DNA of 64,000 nucleotides from Variovorax sp. OV329 (GTDB lineage Bacteria; Pseudomonadota; Gammaproteobacteria; Burkholderiales; Burkholderiaceae_C): NCBI RefSeq assembly GCF_900114785.1, contig NZ_FOUG01000005.1, positions 365,176 to 429,175 of the forward strand. The letters run 5' to 3'. The notes below the pieces were generated by a model that was not told the origin of the DNA, did no database searches, and saw only the letters and a program-made list of their open reading frames with translations. The translations under genes were made by a program, and so were the position numbers. This document shows, one piece after another, positions 9,849 to 23,210 of this stretch; the stretch's first letter is position 1; every line of letters begins with the position of its first letter.

Positions 9849-11111
9849 ATGGCCAAAGCAATTCTCATCGACCATGTCTTCAAGGTGTTCGGGGACGATC
9901 CCGAAGAGGCGCTGGCGCTCGTGCGCCAAGGCTGCTCCAAGGAGGAGATCCTGGCGAAGACGGGGCAGTCCATCGGCGTGTTCGACGCCAGCTTCGAGAT
10001 CCAGGCCGGCGAGATCTTCGTGATCATGGGCCTCTCGGGCTCGGGCAAGTCGACGCTGGTGCGACTGCTCAACCGCCTGATCGAGCCGAGCGCCGGCCGC
10101 ATCGTGATCGACGGCGCCGACATCAACGGGCACTCGGACGCCCGGCTGCGCGCGCTGCGCCGCAAGGACATCAGCATGGTGTTCCAGTCCTTCGCGCTGA
10201 TGCCGCACATGACGGTGCGCGAGAACACGGCCTTCGGCCTGGAGTTGTCGGGCACCGGCCGGAAGGAGCGGCTGGCGCAGGCCGACCAGGCACTGGCGCA
10301 GGTCGGCCTGGCCGGCTGGGGCGACAGCTACCCCGACGAGCTCTCGGGCGGCATGCAGCAGCGCGTGGGCCTGGCGCGCGCGCTGGCATCCGATCCGTCG
10401 ATCCTGCTGATGGACGAGGCCTTCTCGGCGCTGGACCCGATCATCCGCACCGAGATGCAGTCGGAGCTGCTGCGCCTGCAGCAGCAGCAGCGCCGCACCA
10501 TCGTCTTCATCTCGCACGACCTGGACGAAGCCATGCGCATCGGCGACCGCATCGCGATCATGAAGGACGGCCAGGTCATCCAGGTCGGCACGCCCGACGA
10601 GATCCTGCGCAGCCCGGCCAACGACTGGGTGCGCAGCTTCGTGCGTGGCGTGGACGCGGCGGCCGTGTTCAAGGCCGCGGACATCGCGCGCCGGCCGCTC
10701 ACCGTGGTCTGCGAGCAGCCCGAGCGCGGCGCCCGCGCGGCGCTGAAGCTGCTGGAGGACCAGGACCGCGACTTCGCCTACGTCACCAGCCCCGACCGCC
10801 GCTACCTGGGCACCGTGTCGGCCGACACCCTGCGCGCGGCGCTGGACGGCCATTCGGGCCCGCTGGGGCTGCGCCACGCCTTCCTGGCCGACCTCGGCAC
10901 CATCGACGCCGACGCGCCAGTGGCCGGCCTCATCGGCCAGGTGGGCCAAGCGCCCTGCGCGGTGCCGGTGGTCGCGGCCGACGGCCGCTTCTGCGGCGCG
11001 ATCAGCAAGACCACGCTGCTGAAGTTCCTGGACCGCGACACGCCGCCCCTGGACCCCGCGCTGCCGCCCGCGCCCGCCGCGCTGGCCCCGGCCCCCCATG
11101 TTCTCGCCTGA
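9849..11111 (+). CDS. proV: Glycine betaine/proline ABC transporter ATPase
   Basis: A 420-residue ATP-binding subunit of a ProU-type osmoprotectant importer, the usual size for the CBS-containing form. Walker A is GLSGSGKST, the Q-loop is in [10 protein letters not shown], the signature is [15 protein letters not shown], Walker B is [13 protein letters not shown] and the switch histidine is in FISHDLDEA. The N-terminal segment [13 protein letters not shown] is typical of ProV. After about residue 280 comes a CBS-like pair of domains that senses ionic strength in known homologues. It is first in a three-gene operon with the permease and binding protein, and is preceded by a strong promoter and long leader. 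Confidence 0.95.
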   Translation: MAKAILIDHVFKVFGDDPEEALALVRQGCSKEEILAKTGQSIGVFDASFEIQAGEIFVIMGLSGSGKSTLVRLLNRLIEPSAGRIVIDGADINGHSDARLRALRRKDISMVFQSFALMPHMTVRENTAFGLELSGTGRKERLAQADQALAQVGLAGWGDSYPDELSGGMQQRVGLARALASDPSILLMDEAFSALDPIIRTEMQSELLRLQQQQRRTIVFISHDLDEAMRIGDRIAIMKDGQVIQVGTPDEILRSPANDWVRSFVRGVDAAAVFKAADIARRPLTVVCEQPERGARAALKLLEDQDRDFAYVTSPDRRYLGTVSADTLRAALDGHSGPLGLRHAFLADLGTIDADAPVAGLIGQVGQAPCAVPVVAADGRFCGAISKTTLLKFLDRDTPPLDPALPPAPAALAPAPHVLA

Positions 11112-11138
11112 TCCCATGGCTTGGAAGGAAACAACGAG

Positions 11139-12320
11139 ATGAACGACACCGCATTCCCCTCCGAACTCGCCACCACGCCCGACGCTGCTGCAGCGATGGC
11201 GCAACCCGTCGCACCTGCAAGCGCCGCGCTCGATCCGTGGGAGGCACTGTCCGCCGCGCCCGATCCTGCATCGACCAGCGCCTGGCTCGACGCGCCCGCG
11301 CACCAGGTGGCCGGCCAGGCCGACGCCGCCACCGGCGGCTTCCAGCTGCACCGCCTGTGGGACGGCTCGATGCCCATCGAATCGTGGATCAACCAAGGCC
11401 TGGGCTGGGTGGTGGAGCACTTCCGCCCCTTCTTCCAGACGGTGCGCCTGCCCATCGACGGCACCCTGAACTGGGTGCAGGGCATGCTGACCGCGCTGCC
11501 CACGCTCGCGATGATCGTGCTCATCGGCCTGCTGGCCTGGCAGTTCGCGGGCCGCGCGATCGCCATCGGCACCACCGTCGCGCTGCTGCTGGTCGCCCTG
11601 CTGGGCATCTGGCCCGAGGCCATGGTGACGCTGTCGCTGGTGCTGACCTCGCTGGTGTTCTGCTTGGGTGTCGGCCTGCCGCTGGGCGTGCTGCTGGCCA
11701 GCAGCGACCGGGCGCAGCGCGTCATGCGCCCGTTGCTCGATGCAATGCAGACCACGCCGGCCTTCGTCTACCTGGTGCCGGTGGTGATGCTCTTCGGCAT
11801 CGGCAACGTGCCGGGCGTGATCGTGACCATCGTCTTCGCGCTGGCGCCGCTGGTGCGCCTGACCAACCTGGGCCTTCGCCAGGTGCGCCCCGACCTGGTC
11901 GAGGCGGCGCGCGCCTACGGCGCCTCGCCCTGGCAGATGCTCACGAAGGTGAAGCTGCCGCTGGCCATGCCCTCGATCATGGCCGGCATCAACCAGGCGC
12001 TGATGCTCTCGCTGTCGATGGTGGTGATCGCCTCGATGATCGCCGTGGGCGGCCTGGGCCAGATGGTGCTGCGCGGCATCGGCCGGCTCGACATGGGCCT
12101 GGCGACCGTGGGCGGCCTGGGCATCGTGCTGCTGGCCATCACGCTGGACCGGCTGACGCAGGCCATGGGCCAGCCGCGCCGCGGCGGCCACCGCTGGTGG
12201 CACGGCGGCCCGGTGGGCCTGGCGCTGCGGGCACTGCAGCGTGCGCTGGCGCCCTCTTCCCCGCGCGAAACGCGTGGCGCGGAGCACACCGCTCCCGCGC
12301 TTTCGACGCAAGCCCGCTGA
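11139..12320 (+). CDS. proW: Glycine betaine/proline ABC transporter permease
   Basis: A 393-residue membrane permease. The first ~75 residues are a hydrophilic, Ala/Pro-rich extension, as in ProW proteins with periplasmic or extended N-termini. The permease core follows with multiple transmembrane helices and the EAA-type loop around [21 protein letters not shown], where the ATPase docks. Segments [14 protein letters not shown] and [17 protein letters not shown] are typical of the ProW/OpuAB family. The ATG at 11139 is chosen because GGAAGGAA lies just upstream; a TTG 18 bp earlier is possible but weaker. It sits 27 bp after proV and 22 bp before proX. Confidence 0.94.
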   Translation: MNDTAFPSELATTPDAAAAMAQPVAPASAALDPWEALSAAPDPASTSAWLDAPAHQVAGQADAATGGFQLHRLWDGSMPIESWINQGLGWVVEHFRPFFQTVRLPIDGTLNWVQGMLTALPTLAMIVLIGLLAWQFAGRAIAIGTTVALLLVALLGIWPEAMVTLSLVLTSLVFCLGVGLPLGVLLASSDRAQRVMRPLLDAMQTTPAFVYLVPVVMLFGIGNVPGVIVTIVFALAPLVRLTNLGLRQVRPDLVEAARAYGASPWQMLTKVKLPLAMPSIMAGINQALMLSLSMVVIASMIAVGGLGQMVLRGIGRLDMGLATVGGLGIVLLAITLDRLTQAMGQPRRGGHRWWHGGPVGLALRALQRALAPSSPRETRGAEHTAPALSTQAR

Positions 12321-12342
12321 CCACACCGGAGGAACACGAAGC

Positions 12343-13383
12343 ATGAAGAAGACACTCCTGAAGCCGGCATCGAACGTGGTTTCTCGCGGCCTCGGCCTGC
12401 TGGTGCTGGCCTTCGCCGCACTCGCCACCGCCAGCCTGCCCGCGCACGCCGCCACCGAGCTGCCCGGCAAGGGCATCACGGTCAAGCCGCTGAAGAGCTC
12501 GCTGGCCGAGGAGGCCTTCCAGACACTGCTGGTGATGCGCGGCCTCGAAAAGCTGGGCTACACGGTCGAGCCCATGAAGGACCTGGAGCCCGCCACCGAG
12601 CACCTGGCCATCGCCAACGGCGACGCCACCTTCATGGCGCACCACTGGAGCCTGCTGCACGCCGACTTCTACAGGAACAGCGGCGGCGACGCGAAGCTGT
12701 GGCGCCAGGGCGTGTATTCGGACGGCGCGGTGCAGGGCTACCTGATCGACCGCAAGACGGCCGAGCAGTACCACATCACCAACATCGCGCAGCTGAAGGA
12801 CCCGTCGATCGCCAAGCTCTTCGACACGGACGGCGACGGCAAGGCCGACCTCACCGGATGCAACCCCGGCTGGGGCTGCGAGCTGGCGATCGAGAACCAC
12901 CTGGGCGCCTACGGGCTGCGCGACACCGTCACGCACCGCCAGGGCAGCTATGCCGCGCTGATGGCCGACACCATCGCCCGCTTCAAGCAGGGCAAGCCGG
13001 TGCTCTACTACACGTGGACACCCTACTGGGTCAGCGCCGTGCTGCGCCCGGGCGCCGACGTGGTGTGGCTGCAGGTGCCCTTCTCCTCCTCGCAGGGCGG
13101 CGACAACGTCGACACGAAGCAGGCCAACGGCAAGAACTACGGCTTCCTGGCCAACCAGGAGCAGATCGTGGCGAACCGCGCCTTCATCGAGAAGAATCCT
13201 GCCGCGGCCAAGCTGTTCGAACTGATGAAGCTGCCCATCGGCGACATCAATGCCCAGAACCTGCGCATGAGCGAAGGCGCCAACAGCCAGCAGGACGTGG
13301 CCCGCCACGCCGACGGCTGGATCCGGGCGCACCAGCAGCTCTTCGACGGCTGGATCGCCCAGGCGCTGGCGGCGGCGCAATAG
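12343..13383 (+). CDS. proX: Glycine betaine/proline periplasmic binding protein
   Basis: A 346-residue periplasmic receptor of the ProX/OpuAC family. The signal peptide ends near PAHA-A37; the mature protein starts [16 protein letters not shown]. Aromatic and Trp-containing segments [20 protein letters not shown] and YYTWTPYWV correspond to the Trp cage that binds quaternary ammonium groups. GCNPGWGCE holds the cysteine pair expected to form a disulphide. CGGAGGA precedes the ATG. As the last gene of proVWX it supplies substrate to the ProV-ProW importer, so the operon should take up glycine betaine or proline betaine under osmotic stress. Confidence 0.95.
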   Translation: MKKTLLKPASNVVSRGLGLLVLAFAALATASLPAHAATELPGKGITVKPLKSSLAEEAFQTLLVMRGLEKLGYTVEPMKDLEPATEHLAIANGDATFMAHHWSLLHADFYRNSGGDAKLWRQGVYSDGAVQGYLIDRKTAEQYHITNIAQLKDPSIAKLFDTDGDGKADLTGCNPGWGCELAIENHLGAYGLRDTVTHRQGSYAALMADTIARFKQGKPVLYYTWTPYWVSAVLRPGADVVWLQVPFSSSQGGDNVDTKQANGKNYGFLANQEQIVANRAFIEKNPAAAKLFELMKLPIGDINAQNLRMSEGANSQQDVARHADGWIRAHQQLFDGWIAQALAAAQ

Positions 13384-13475
13384 CGCGGAGGTCGGCCATT
13401 GGCTGCCGCCGGGGGGCCGGGGGCGGCGCGGCTGAGATAATCGGGGGGCGTTTCACACCAAAGAACACCCCCACC

Positions 13476-15029
13476 ATGACGACCACGATCCAGCAGGCCG
13501 ACCTGATCGAATCGATCAGCGCCGCGCTGCAGTACATCAGCTACTACCACCCCACCGACTACATCGCCCACCTGGCCAAGGCCTACGAGCGCGAACAGAG
13601 CCCCGCGGCCAAGGACGCGATGGCCCAGATCCTCACCAACAGCAAGATGAGCGCGATCGGCCACCGGCCGATCTGCCAGGACACGGGCATCGTCAACGTG
13701 TTCCTCAAGGTGGGCATGGACGTGCGCTGGGGCGGCTTTACCGGCAGCCTGGACGATGCCATCAACGAAGGCGTGCGCCGGGCCTACAACCACCCCGACA
13801 ACACGCTGCGCGCCTCGGTCGTGGCCGACCCGCAGTTCGCGCGCAAGAACACCAAGGACAACACGCCCGCGGTGATCTTCACCGAGATCGTGCCCGGCAA
13901 CACCCTCGAGGTGACGGTGGCGGCCAAGGGCGGCGGCAGCGAGAACAAGAGCAAGATGGTCATGCTCAACCCCGGCGACAGCGTGGTCGACTGGGTGCTC
14001 AAGACCGTACCCACCATGGGCGCCGGCTGGTGCCCGCCGGGCATGCTGGGCATTGGCATCGGCGGCACCGCCGAGAAAGCCGCGCTGATGGCCAAGGAAA
14101 GCCTGATGGACGACCTGGACATGCACGAGTTGCAGGCCAAGGCCGCCAGCAAGGCAGAGCTGTCCGATGTCGAGAAGCTGCGCCTGGAGCTGTACGAGAA
14201 GGTCAACGCCCTGGGCATCGGCGCGCAGGGCCTGGGCGGCCTGGCCACCGTGCTGGACATCAAGATCAAGATGTACCCCACCCACGCGGCCAGCAAGCCG
14301 GTGGCGATGATCCCCAACTGCGCGGCCACCCGCCATGCGCACTTCGTGCTCGACGGCTCCGGCCCGGTGTACCTCGAGGCACCCTCGCTGGACCTGTGGC
14401 CGAAGGTGGAGTGGGCGCCCGACACGCAGAAGAGCACCCGCGTCGACCTCGACAAGCTCACGCCCGAGGTGGTCGCCAGCTGGAAGCCGGGCCAGACCCT
14501 GCTGCTCAACGGCAAGATGCTCACCGGCCGCGACGCCGCGCACAAGCGCATCCAGGGCATGTTGGCCAAGGGCGAGAAGCTGCCGGTGGACTTCACCAAC
14601 CGCGTCATCTACTACGTCGGCCCGGTCGACCCGATCGGCAACGAGGCCGTGGGCCCTGCCGGCCCCACCACCGCCACGCGCATGGACGGCTTCACCGAGA
14701 TGATGCTGGCCCAGACCGGCCTGATCGCCATGATCGGCAAGGCCGAGCGCGGCCCGGTCGCCATCGAGGCCATCAAGAAGCACAAGAGCGCCTACCTCAT
14801 GGCCGTGGGCGGCGCCGCCTACCTGGTGAGCAAGGCCATCAAGACGGCCAAGGTGGTCGGCTTCGAGGACCTGGGCATGGAAGCCATCTACGAGTTCGAC
14901 GTGGTCGACATGCCGGTGACGGTGGCGGTGGACGCCGGCGGTACCAGCGCGCACATCACCGGCCCGGCCGAGTGGAGCAAGCGAATCGCCAGCGGCGAGT
15001 TCAAGGGCATCGCGCTGGAGACGGCTTGA
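13476..15029 (+). CDS. Fumarate hydratase class I, iron-sulfur type
   Basis: A 517-residue single-chain class I fumarase of the FumA/FumB type with a [4Fe-4S] cluster. The N-terminal alpha domain contains GHRPICQDTGIVN (Cys67), GAGWCPPGMLGIGIGGT and IPNCAATRHAHF, the three cysteine-bearing motifs expected to hold the cluster. The C-terminal beta domain includes GPTTATRMDGF and KAERGP. It catalyses the same fumarate-malate step as the class II enzyme nearby, but members are oxygen-sensitive and iron-dependent. Its stop overlaps a possible TTG of the next frame and murI follows within 40 bp, so the two are probably co-transcribed. Confidence 0.93.
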   Translation: MTTTIQQADLIESISAALQYISYYHPTDYIAHLAKAYEREQSPAAKDAMAQILTNSKMSAIGHRPICQDTGIVNVFLKVGMDVRWGGFTGSLDDAINEGVRRAYNHPDNTLRASVVADPQFARKNTKDNTPAVIFTEIVPGNTLEVTVAAKGGGSENKSKMVMLNPGDSVVDWVLKTVPTMGAGWCPPGMLGIGIGGTAEKAALMAKESLMDDLDMHELQAKAASKAELSDVEKLRLELYEKVNALGIGAQGLGGLATVLDIKIKMYPTHAASKPVAMIPNCAATRHAHFVLDGSGPVYLEAPSLDLWPKVEWAPDTQKSTRVDLDKLTPEVVASWKPGQTLLLNGKMLTGRDAAHKRIQGMLAKGEKLPVDFTNRVIYYVGPVDPIGNEAVGPAGPTTATRMDGFTEMMLAQTGLIAMIGKAERGPVAIEAIKKHKSAYLMAVGGAAYLVSKAIKTAKVVGFEDLGMEAIYEFDVVDMPVTVAVDAGGTSAHITGPAEWSKRIASGEFKGIALETA

Positions 15030-15067
15030 GCCTTGCGCCGCGCAGCGTCGATGACGAGGGCCTGCCG

Positions 15068-15874
15068 GTGAGCCGGCGGCCCATCGGCGTCTTCGACAGC
15101 GGCGTCGGCGGCCTCAGCGTGCTGGCCGCGTTGCGCGCGGAATTGCCTGGCGAGGACTTCGTCTACTTCTCCGACGCCGCGCATGCGCCCTACGGCGAGC
15201 GCGACGATGCCTTCGTCATCGAGCGCACGCTGGGCATCGCCCGGCGCTTCGTCGAGGATCACGGCATCAAGGCACTCGTGGTGGCCTGCAACACCGCGAC
15301 CGCGGCCGGCATCGAGCTGCTGCGCGCGGCCTACCCCGGGCTGCCGATCATCGGCGTGGAGCCCGCCCTCAAGCCGGCGGCCGCGGCCACGCTAACTGGC
15401 CACGTGGGCGTGCTCGCCACGCGCGGCACGCTCGCCAGCCGCAAGTTCAGGACGCTGCACGACACCCTGCAGGGCGGCGGGCAGGTGCGCTTCAGCCTGA
15501 TGCCTTGCGATGGGCTGGCGGGCGCCATCGAGCGTTCGGATGCGTCCGCCATCGCGTCTTTGTCGAAGCAGTACCTTGCTGCGCTCGGTCCGATCGGGCA
15601 AGGCGCTGGAGAGATCGACACGCTGGTGCTGGGCTGCACGCACTACCCCTTCATCGCCGACGAACTGCAGCGCCTGGCAGGACCTTCGGCGCGCCTGATC
15701 GAAACCGGGCAGCCGGTGGCGCAGCAGACGCGCCGCCTTCTCGCGGCCAAGGGCCAGCTGGCCGGCGAAGCTGCCGAGGGTTCGCTGCGGCTGCTCACCA
15801 GTGGCGAGGACGCGGCATTGGAAGCCGCCGTCGCGCGCTGGCTGCCGGCGCGGCCGGTCGTCGCCCTTCACTGA
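15068..15874 (+). CDS. murI: Glutamate racemase
   Basis: A 268-residue cofactor-independent racemase making D-glutamate for peptidoglycan. Motifs are RPIGVFDSGVGGLSV at the N-terminus, YFSDAAHAPYG, VVACNTATAAG with the first catalytic cysteine and VLGCTHYPF with the second. No ATG fits; the GTG at 15068 preceded by GAGGG is the best start, and a TTG at 15026 overlapping the fumarase stop is the alternative. Tight placement after the fumarase gene suggests translational coupling. Cytoplasmic, expected to be essential. Confidence 0.94.
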   Translation: MSRRPIGVFDSGVGGLSVLAALRAELPGEDFVYFSDAAHAPYGERDDAFVIERTLGIARRFVEDHGIKALVVACNTATAAGIELLRAAYPGLPIIGVEPALKPAAAATLTGHVGVLATRGTLASRKFRTLHDTLQGGGQVRFSLMPCDGLAGAIERSDASAIASLSKQYLAALGPIGQGAGEIDTLVLGCTHYPFIADELQRLAGPSARLIETGQPVAQQTRRLLAAKGQLAGEAAEGSLRLLTSGEDAALEAAVARWLPARPVVALH

Positions 15875-15881
15875 CCCCATC

Positions 15882-16622
15882 ATGCGCAGTGTGGGCCTGC
15901 TCCTCTGCCTGGCTGCGCTTCATTCCACGGCGCTGGCGGCCTGCCAGACCGGCCTGGCCGAACGGCTTCACGCCAAGCTGAATCTTCAGCGCGCCCTGCT
16001 TCACGAGTTGAGCGTGTGCGAACCCTGGCGGGTGCACCTGGGCCGCAGCATCGTCGTGCTGCCCCTGCCCGGCCGCGCGCCGGACACACTGGACCTGGAA
16101 GTGCTGGTGGTGCAGCAGCCCGACAACGGCAACAGCGAGCGCGCCACCGTGCTCGCGCAGGCCCGGCAGACGGTGCCCAGCGGCGGTGCCGACGACCTCG
16201 TCGTGACCGACATCGAGCTGGACGGCGCGCGCTACCGCCTGTCGACGGACCTGCGCAGCTTCGGCCTGCGCATCACGCGGCGCAGCACCGCGATGCAGCA
16301 GCCTGCATCCAGCGAGACGCTGTCGCTGTTTGCATTGGCGCCGCACAACCACCTGGAGCTGCTGCTGGACGAACTGGCGATCCGCAAGGAGCGCGGGCAG
16401 TGGACCGCCGGCTGCGCCGGCCGTTTCGAGAAGCACGAAAGCCAGGTCGCCGTGTCGCGCTCGTCAGTGAGCAAGGGCCTGGCCGACCTGCGGGTGAGCC
16501 GCAGCGATTGGCAGTCGGTCAACGAGCTTCAGGGCGAGGACTGCGTGGAGAGCAGCGAGCGGCCGCGGTACAGCGAAAGCCTGCTGCGCTTCGACGGCAG
16601 CCAGTACCGGTCGGCCGATTGA
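15882..16622 (+). CDS. Secreted hypothetical protein
   Basis: A 246-residue protein with a signal peptide (MRSVGLLLCLAALHSTALA, cut before Ala20-Cys21). The mature part has no transmembrane segment and four or more cysteines (near residues 21, 46, 187 and 227), so disulphides in the periplasm are plausible. No family was recognised. It follows murI by 7 bp and probably belongs to that transcript. The downstream MFS gene converges on it. It may be a lineage-specific envelope protein; function unknown. Confidence 0.7.
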   Translation: MRSVGLLLCLAALHSTALAACQTGLAERLHAKLNLQRALLHELSVCEPWRVHLGRSIVVLPLPGRAPDTLDLEVLVVQQPDNGNSERATVLAQARQTVPSGGADDLVVTDIELDGARYRLSTDLRSFGLRITRRSTAMQQPASSETLSLFALAPHNHLELLLDELAIRKERGQWTAGCAGRFEKHESQVAVSRSSVSKGLADLRVSRSDWQSVNELQGEDCVESSERPRYSESLLRFDGSQYRSAD

Positions 16623-16632
16623 CGCGAGCGGA

Positions 16633-17988
16633 TCAGGCGGCCAGTGCCGCCTCCCGGCCGCGCCGCATGTCGATGGGCATCAACAGCGCAATGCCCGCGA
16701 CGAACAGCCCCGAGGTCGCCAGGATGGCCACGCGCTGATTGCCGCCGGTGGCCCAGGTGATCAGGCCGTAGCCCAGCGGGCCCACGATGCTCGCCAGGCG
16801 CGTCGAAAAGCTCCACAGCCCGAAGAACTCCGCCAGTTGCCTGGGCGGCGCCAGGACGCCCGCCATGGCACGGCCGGCCGACTGGCTGGAGCCCATCGCC
16901 AGCCCTGCGATCGTGGCGGCCACCCAGAACTGGCCCTTGCTGCCGGCGGTGCCCGCCACCACGCACACCACGATCCACGCCACCAGCGTCACGGCCAGCG
17001 ACAGCCGGTGGCCCACGCGGTCCTGCACGTAGCCGAAGCCGAAGGCGCCCAGCGCCGCCGCGATGTTGAGCACGAAGATCAGCATCATGGTCTCGTGCGG
17101 CACGAAGCCGATCACCTGCTCGGCATAGATGGCCGCCAGCGTGATGGCCACCGCCACCCCGCCCTGGTAGCACACGGTGCAGGCCAGCAGCCACATGAAG
17201 TCGCGGTGCGCCCGCGCTTCGCCGAAGGTCTTGCGAAGCTGGCGCCAGGCGCCGCCCCCGCGCCGCCCGGCCTGCGGCTTGGCGCGCTCGGGCAGCAAGG
17301 CGAAGGTGACGCACGCGGCCAGGCCGTAGATGACAGCCGTGATCAGCATGGTCACCGGCACGAAATTCGAGGCTGGCAGCCCCTTGCCCTGCGCCCACAG
17401 CACGTAGGCCAGGCAGATGCCCAGCGCCAGCATGCCGCCGATGTAGCCGAAGCCCCAGCCCCACCCGCTGACCTTGCCCATGCCCTCGGCCGTGGCCAGC
17501 TCCGGCAGGAAGGCGCCGGTGAGCGACTCGCCGTAAGAGTAAAAGGTGTTGGAGATGACGACCAGCCCCATCGCCAGCGCGATGCCTCCCGCGGTGCCGG
17601 CCATGCCGGGCGTGAGCGCGAGCGCCGCCGTGCCGACCACGCAGCCGGCGGTCACGCCCATCAACAAGCGCTTCTTGGCGGCATGCAGGTCGGCCCAGGC
17701 ACCGATGGCCGGCATGGTGAACATGACGATGGCGTAGGAGATGCTCAGCGCCACCGTCCAAGCCAGCGGCCCCCATGCCGCGCCCTGGGCCAGCCCGCCC
17801 ACGAAGTACGCGGCGAACACCGCGGTGATGACCACCGTGGTGTAGCCGGAGTTGGCAAAGTCGTACATCGCCCAGCCGAAGACTTCGCGCTTGCGCACGC
17901 CGGGTTGCAATGCAGAGTCGGGGAACAGGGCCAAGGGCGCCTCCAGGTCGGAACTGGGCGCGAGCATAGCCGAGGCCTGTGTCGCCAT
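16633..17988 (-). CDS. MFS transporter, UMF1/Atg22-like
   Basis: A 451-residue protein with about 12 transmembrane helices. The segment FGWAMYDFANSGYTT near residue 38 is the hallmark of the Atg22/UMF1 branch of the major facilitator superfamily, whose yeast member effluxes amino acids from vacuoles. GSSQSAGRAMAGVLAP and EFFGLWSFSTRLASIVGP in the C-terminal half are also typical. It should be an inner-membrane exporter; the substrate in bacteria is unknown. The start at 17988 leaves 69 bp to the next minus-strand gene. It converges with the secreted hypothetical, 10 bp apart. Confidence 0.87.
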   Translation of the reverse strand: MATQASAMLAPSSDLEAPLALFPDSALQPGVRKREVFGWAMYDFANSGYTTVVITAVFAAYFVGGLAQGAAWGPLAWTVALSISYAIVMFTMPAIGAWADLHAAKKRLLMGVTAGCVVGTAALALTPGMAGTAGGIALAMGLVVISNTFYSYGESLTGAFLPELATAEGMGKVSGWGWGFGYIGGMLALGICLAYVLWAQGKGLPASNFVPVTMLITAVIYGLAACVTFALLPERAKPQAGRRGGGAWRQLRKTFGEARAHRDFMWLLACTVCYQGGVAVAITLAAIYAEQVIGFVPHETMMLIFVLNIAAALGAFGFGYVQDRVGHRLSLAVTLVAWIVVCVVAGTAGSKGQFWVAATIAGLAMGSSQSAGRAMAGVLAPPRQLAEFFGLWSFSTRLASIVGPLGYGLITWATGGNQRVAILATSGLFVAGIALLMPIDMRRGREAALAA

Positions 17989-18057
17989 TCTTCAAACGCA
18001 AAGGCCCGCGACCGGCTCAGCCAGTTCGCGGGCCTTGAGGCCAGGACTGCGTCGTCT

Positions 18058-18690
18058 TCAGTGCAGGTGTCGCGGCCGGCGGCCACCGCCGTGGCTGCCG
18101 CCACCCGGGCCGCCGCCGTTGCCGCGCGGCGGCTTGCCGATCTCCAGCGAGTTCACCAGCGCGTCGAAGCGGTCGGAGAAGAGCTTGTCGATCTCGGCCA
18201 CCACGCCGCCCAGCTCGGCGCCCTCGAAGTGGCGCTCCATGAGGTTGACCACGTCTTCCACCAGCAGGTCGCGCTGCACCTGCATGATGGCTGCGGGGTT
18301 CGGGCCCACGAAGAGCATGAGGAAGTCGTCGCGCGACTCCTCGTTCGGGTCGCCCTCCTCCTCGTCGTAGTCGGTGTCGTAGAAGGTGACCTCGATGGCC
18401 GCGCCCTGCTCGGTCAACTCGTTGATGGCCATGCACATCTCGTCCAGGGCATGGCGGAAGTCCTCGTCGCCGGCCACGGTCCAGCAGATCTGCAGCATGC
18501 GCTCCTTCTGGTCGAAGCGGATGCCGGGCTCTTCCTCGTAGCTGCTGGCGGCGCCGTCGGCCAGCGACTTGGCACCGGCGTAGCTCCACAGCGGTTTCAG
18601 CGCTTCCTGGATCTGCGAGAAGTTGACGTCGGAGCGCATCGGCACATCGCCGTGCACATGGATTTCGAATGGAGCGTTATAGCGGGACAT
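18058..18690 (-). CDS. Conserved hypothetical protein (DUF6806-like)
   Basis: A 210-residue soluble acidic protein starting MSRYNAPFEIHVHGDVP, a start seen in a conserved Comamonadaceae family that I recall as DUF6806, though the number is uncertain. It has an acidic patch DTDYDEEEGDPNEESRDD near residues 115-132 and ends in a Gly-rich, then His/Arg-rich tail (GGSHGGGRRPRHLH) that looks disordered. GGGAG precedes the ATG. It lies 23 bp from a tRNA-Leu gene on the same strand. Function is unknown. Confidence 0.75.
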   Translation of the reverse strand: MSRYNAPFEIHVHGDVPMRSDVNFSQIQEALKPLWSYAGAKSLADGAASSYEEEPGIRFDQKERMLQICWTVAGDEDFRHALDEMCMAINELTEQGAAIEVTFYDTDYDEEEGDPNEESRDDFLMLFVGPNPAAIMQVQRDLLVEDVVNLMERHFEGAELGGVVAEIDKLFSDRFDALVNSLEIGKPPRGNGGGPGGGSHGGGRRPRHLH

Positions 18691-18713
18691 GGGATGCTCC
18701 CTTTATATGTTTG

Positions 18714-18804
18714 TGGTGCCCGGAACGGGAATCGAACCCGTATGCCCCGATTAGGAAGCGGCGGATTTTAAGTCCGATGTGTCTACCAATTTCACCATCC
18801 GGGC
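18714..18804 (-). tRNA. tRNA-Leu (UAA)
   Basis: A cloverleaf can be folded on the minus strand with acceptor GCCCGGA/TCCGGGC, discriminator A and encoded CCA. The anticodon loop CTTAAAA gives UAA. The long variable arm (around GCCGCTTCCTAATCGGGGC) is right for leucine. Confidence 0.95.
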
Positions 18805-18835
18805 GCCGGGTCGGAAGGATGCTGCTTCGAAGATA

Positions 18836-18876
18836 CCCCAAAACAAAACAGCCCCGCGACCTGGGTTGCGGGGCTG
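18836..18876 (-). terminator. Intrinsic terminator after tRNA-Cys
   Basis: CAGCCCCGC / GCGGGGCTG forms a 9-bp stem. On the minus strand it is followed by TTTTGTTTTGGGG, a proper U-tract. It separates the tRNA-Cys and tRNA-Leu transcripts. Confidence 0.75.
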
Positions 18877-18893
18877 CTTTGACGAGAGATTGT

Positions 18894-18967
18894 TGGAGGC
18901 GCGATCCGGAGTCGAACCGGACTAGACGGATTTGCAATCCGTTGCATAACCGCTTTGCTATCGCGCC
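18894..18967 (-). tRNA. tRNA-Cys (GCA)
   Basis: Acceptor GGCGCGA/TCGCGCC, discriminator U and encoded CCA. The anticodon loop TTGCAAA gives GCA, and the T arm carries GGTTCGACTCC. Standard length. Confidence 0.96.
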
Positions 18968-18984
18968 GCGTGGACCCTCTTTAC

Positions 18985-19020
18985 AAAAAGAAAGGGAAGC
19001 GAATGGCTTCCCTTCTTTTT
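18985..19020. terminator. Terminator after tRNA-Gly
   Basis: GGGAAGC-gaatg-GCTTCCC is flanked by A-rich and T-rich runs on both sides (AAAAAGAAA / TTCTTTTT), so it can end transcription in either direction. In the minus direction it follows tRNA-Gly. Confidence 0.75.
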
Positions 19021-19027
19021 CAAAACC

Positions 19028-19103
<76 letters not shown>

Positions 19104-19178
19104 ATTCGGAAGCCCTCGATTATAGCTTAGTTTTTCGCACCTACTCAAGCAGGCGCGAAAAACTTCGCCGCTCGGGCC

Positions 19179-21617
<2,439 letters not shown>

Positions 21618-21648
21618 GGCGATCCTTCTCAAAGGGGTTGTCTGACAA

Positions 21649-21676
21649 AGATGGTCGGATACCCGCGCTTTTCAAG
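21649..21676 (-). promoter_or_regulatory. Heat-shock (sigma-32-like) promoter for lon
   Basis: Read on the minus strand, CTTGAAA is followed after 15 bp by CCATCT, close to the sigma-32 consensus CTTGAAA-N13/15-CCCCATNT. It ends about 32 bp before the lon ATG. lon is a classic heat-shock gene, which supports the call. Confidence 0.65.
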
Positions 21677-21744
21677 TGCGCGCGGCAAGCCCATCGGAAA
21701 ACGCGCGCGATGCGCGTGGCCAAAAGCGTGGAACAGGACGGCCA

Positions 21745-23010
<1,266 letters not shown>

Positions 23011-23049
23011 GGACGAATGCCTCGTAACAGGTTTGAACTCAATGATAAC

Positions 23050-23087
23050 GAAACAAAAACGGCGTTCTCCGTGTGGAAAACGCCGCC
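23050..23087 (-). terminator. Intrinsic terminator between clpP and clpX
   Basis: GGCGTTTTCC / GGAGAACGCC forms a stem with a short loop and is followed on the minus strand by GTTTTTGTTTCG. It should end clpP transcripts before clpX. Confidence 0.7.
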
Positions 23088-23097
23088 TTTGCCGTGG

Positions 23098-23210
23098 CGC
23101 CCGCTGCGGGGCCCATCAGGGCCCTTTTCATCGCCGGGCCGCCCCAAGATGAAAAGCGCCCCCGCGGGGGCCAGCGGACCTCGCGCAGCGGGGGAGCGTG
23201 GGGGCAGTAT
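23098..23210 (-). repeat. 3'-end GC-rich repeat element, copy A
   Basis: In gene direction this begins right after the clpP stop and contains CCCCC-GGGGG-type stems and a GGGCGGCCCGGCGATG segment. It is a diverged relative of elements at 42376-42470 and 50398-50488, which also sit directly behind stop codons on the same strand. Confidence 0.5.

Noticed and set aside
9435..12485. A 1016-codon open frame on the minus strand
   Set aside because: It is antisense to proV and proW, is His/Arg/Gln-rich without any domain, and is the usual GC-skew shadow of high-GC genes. The plus strand has clear transporter motifs.
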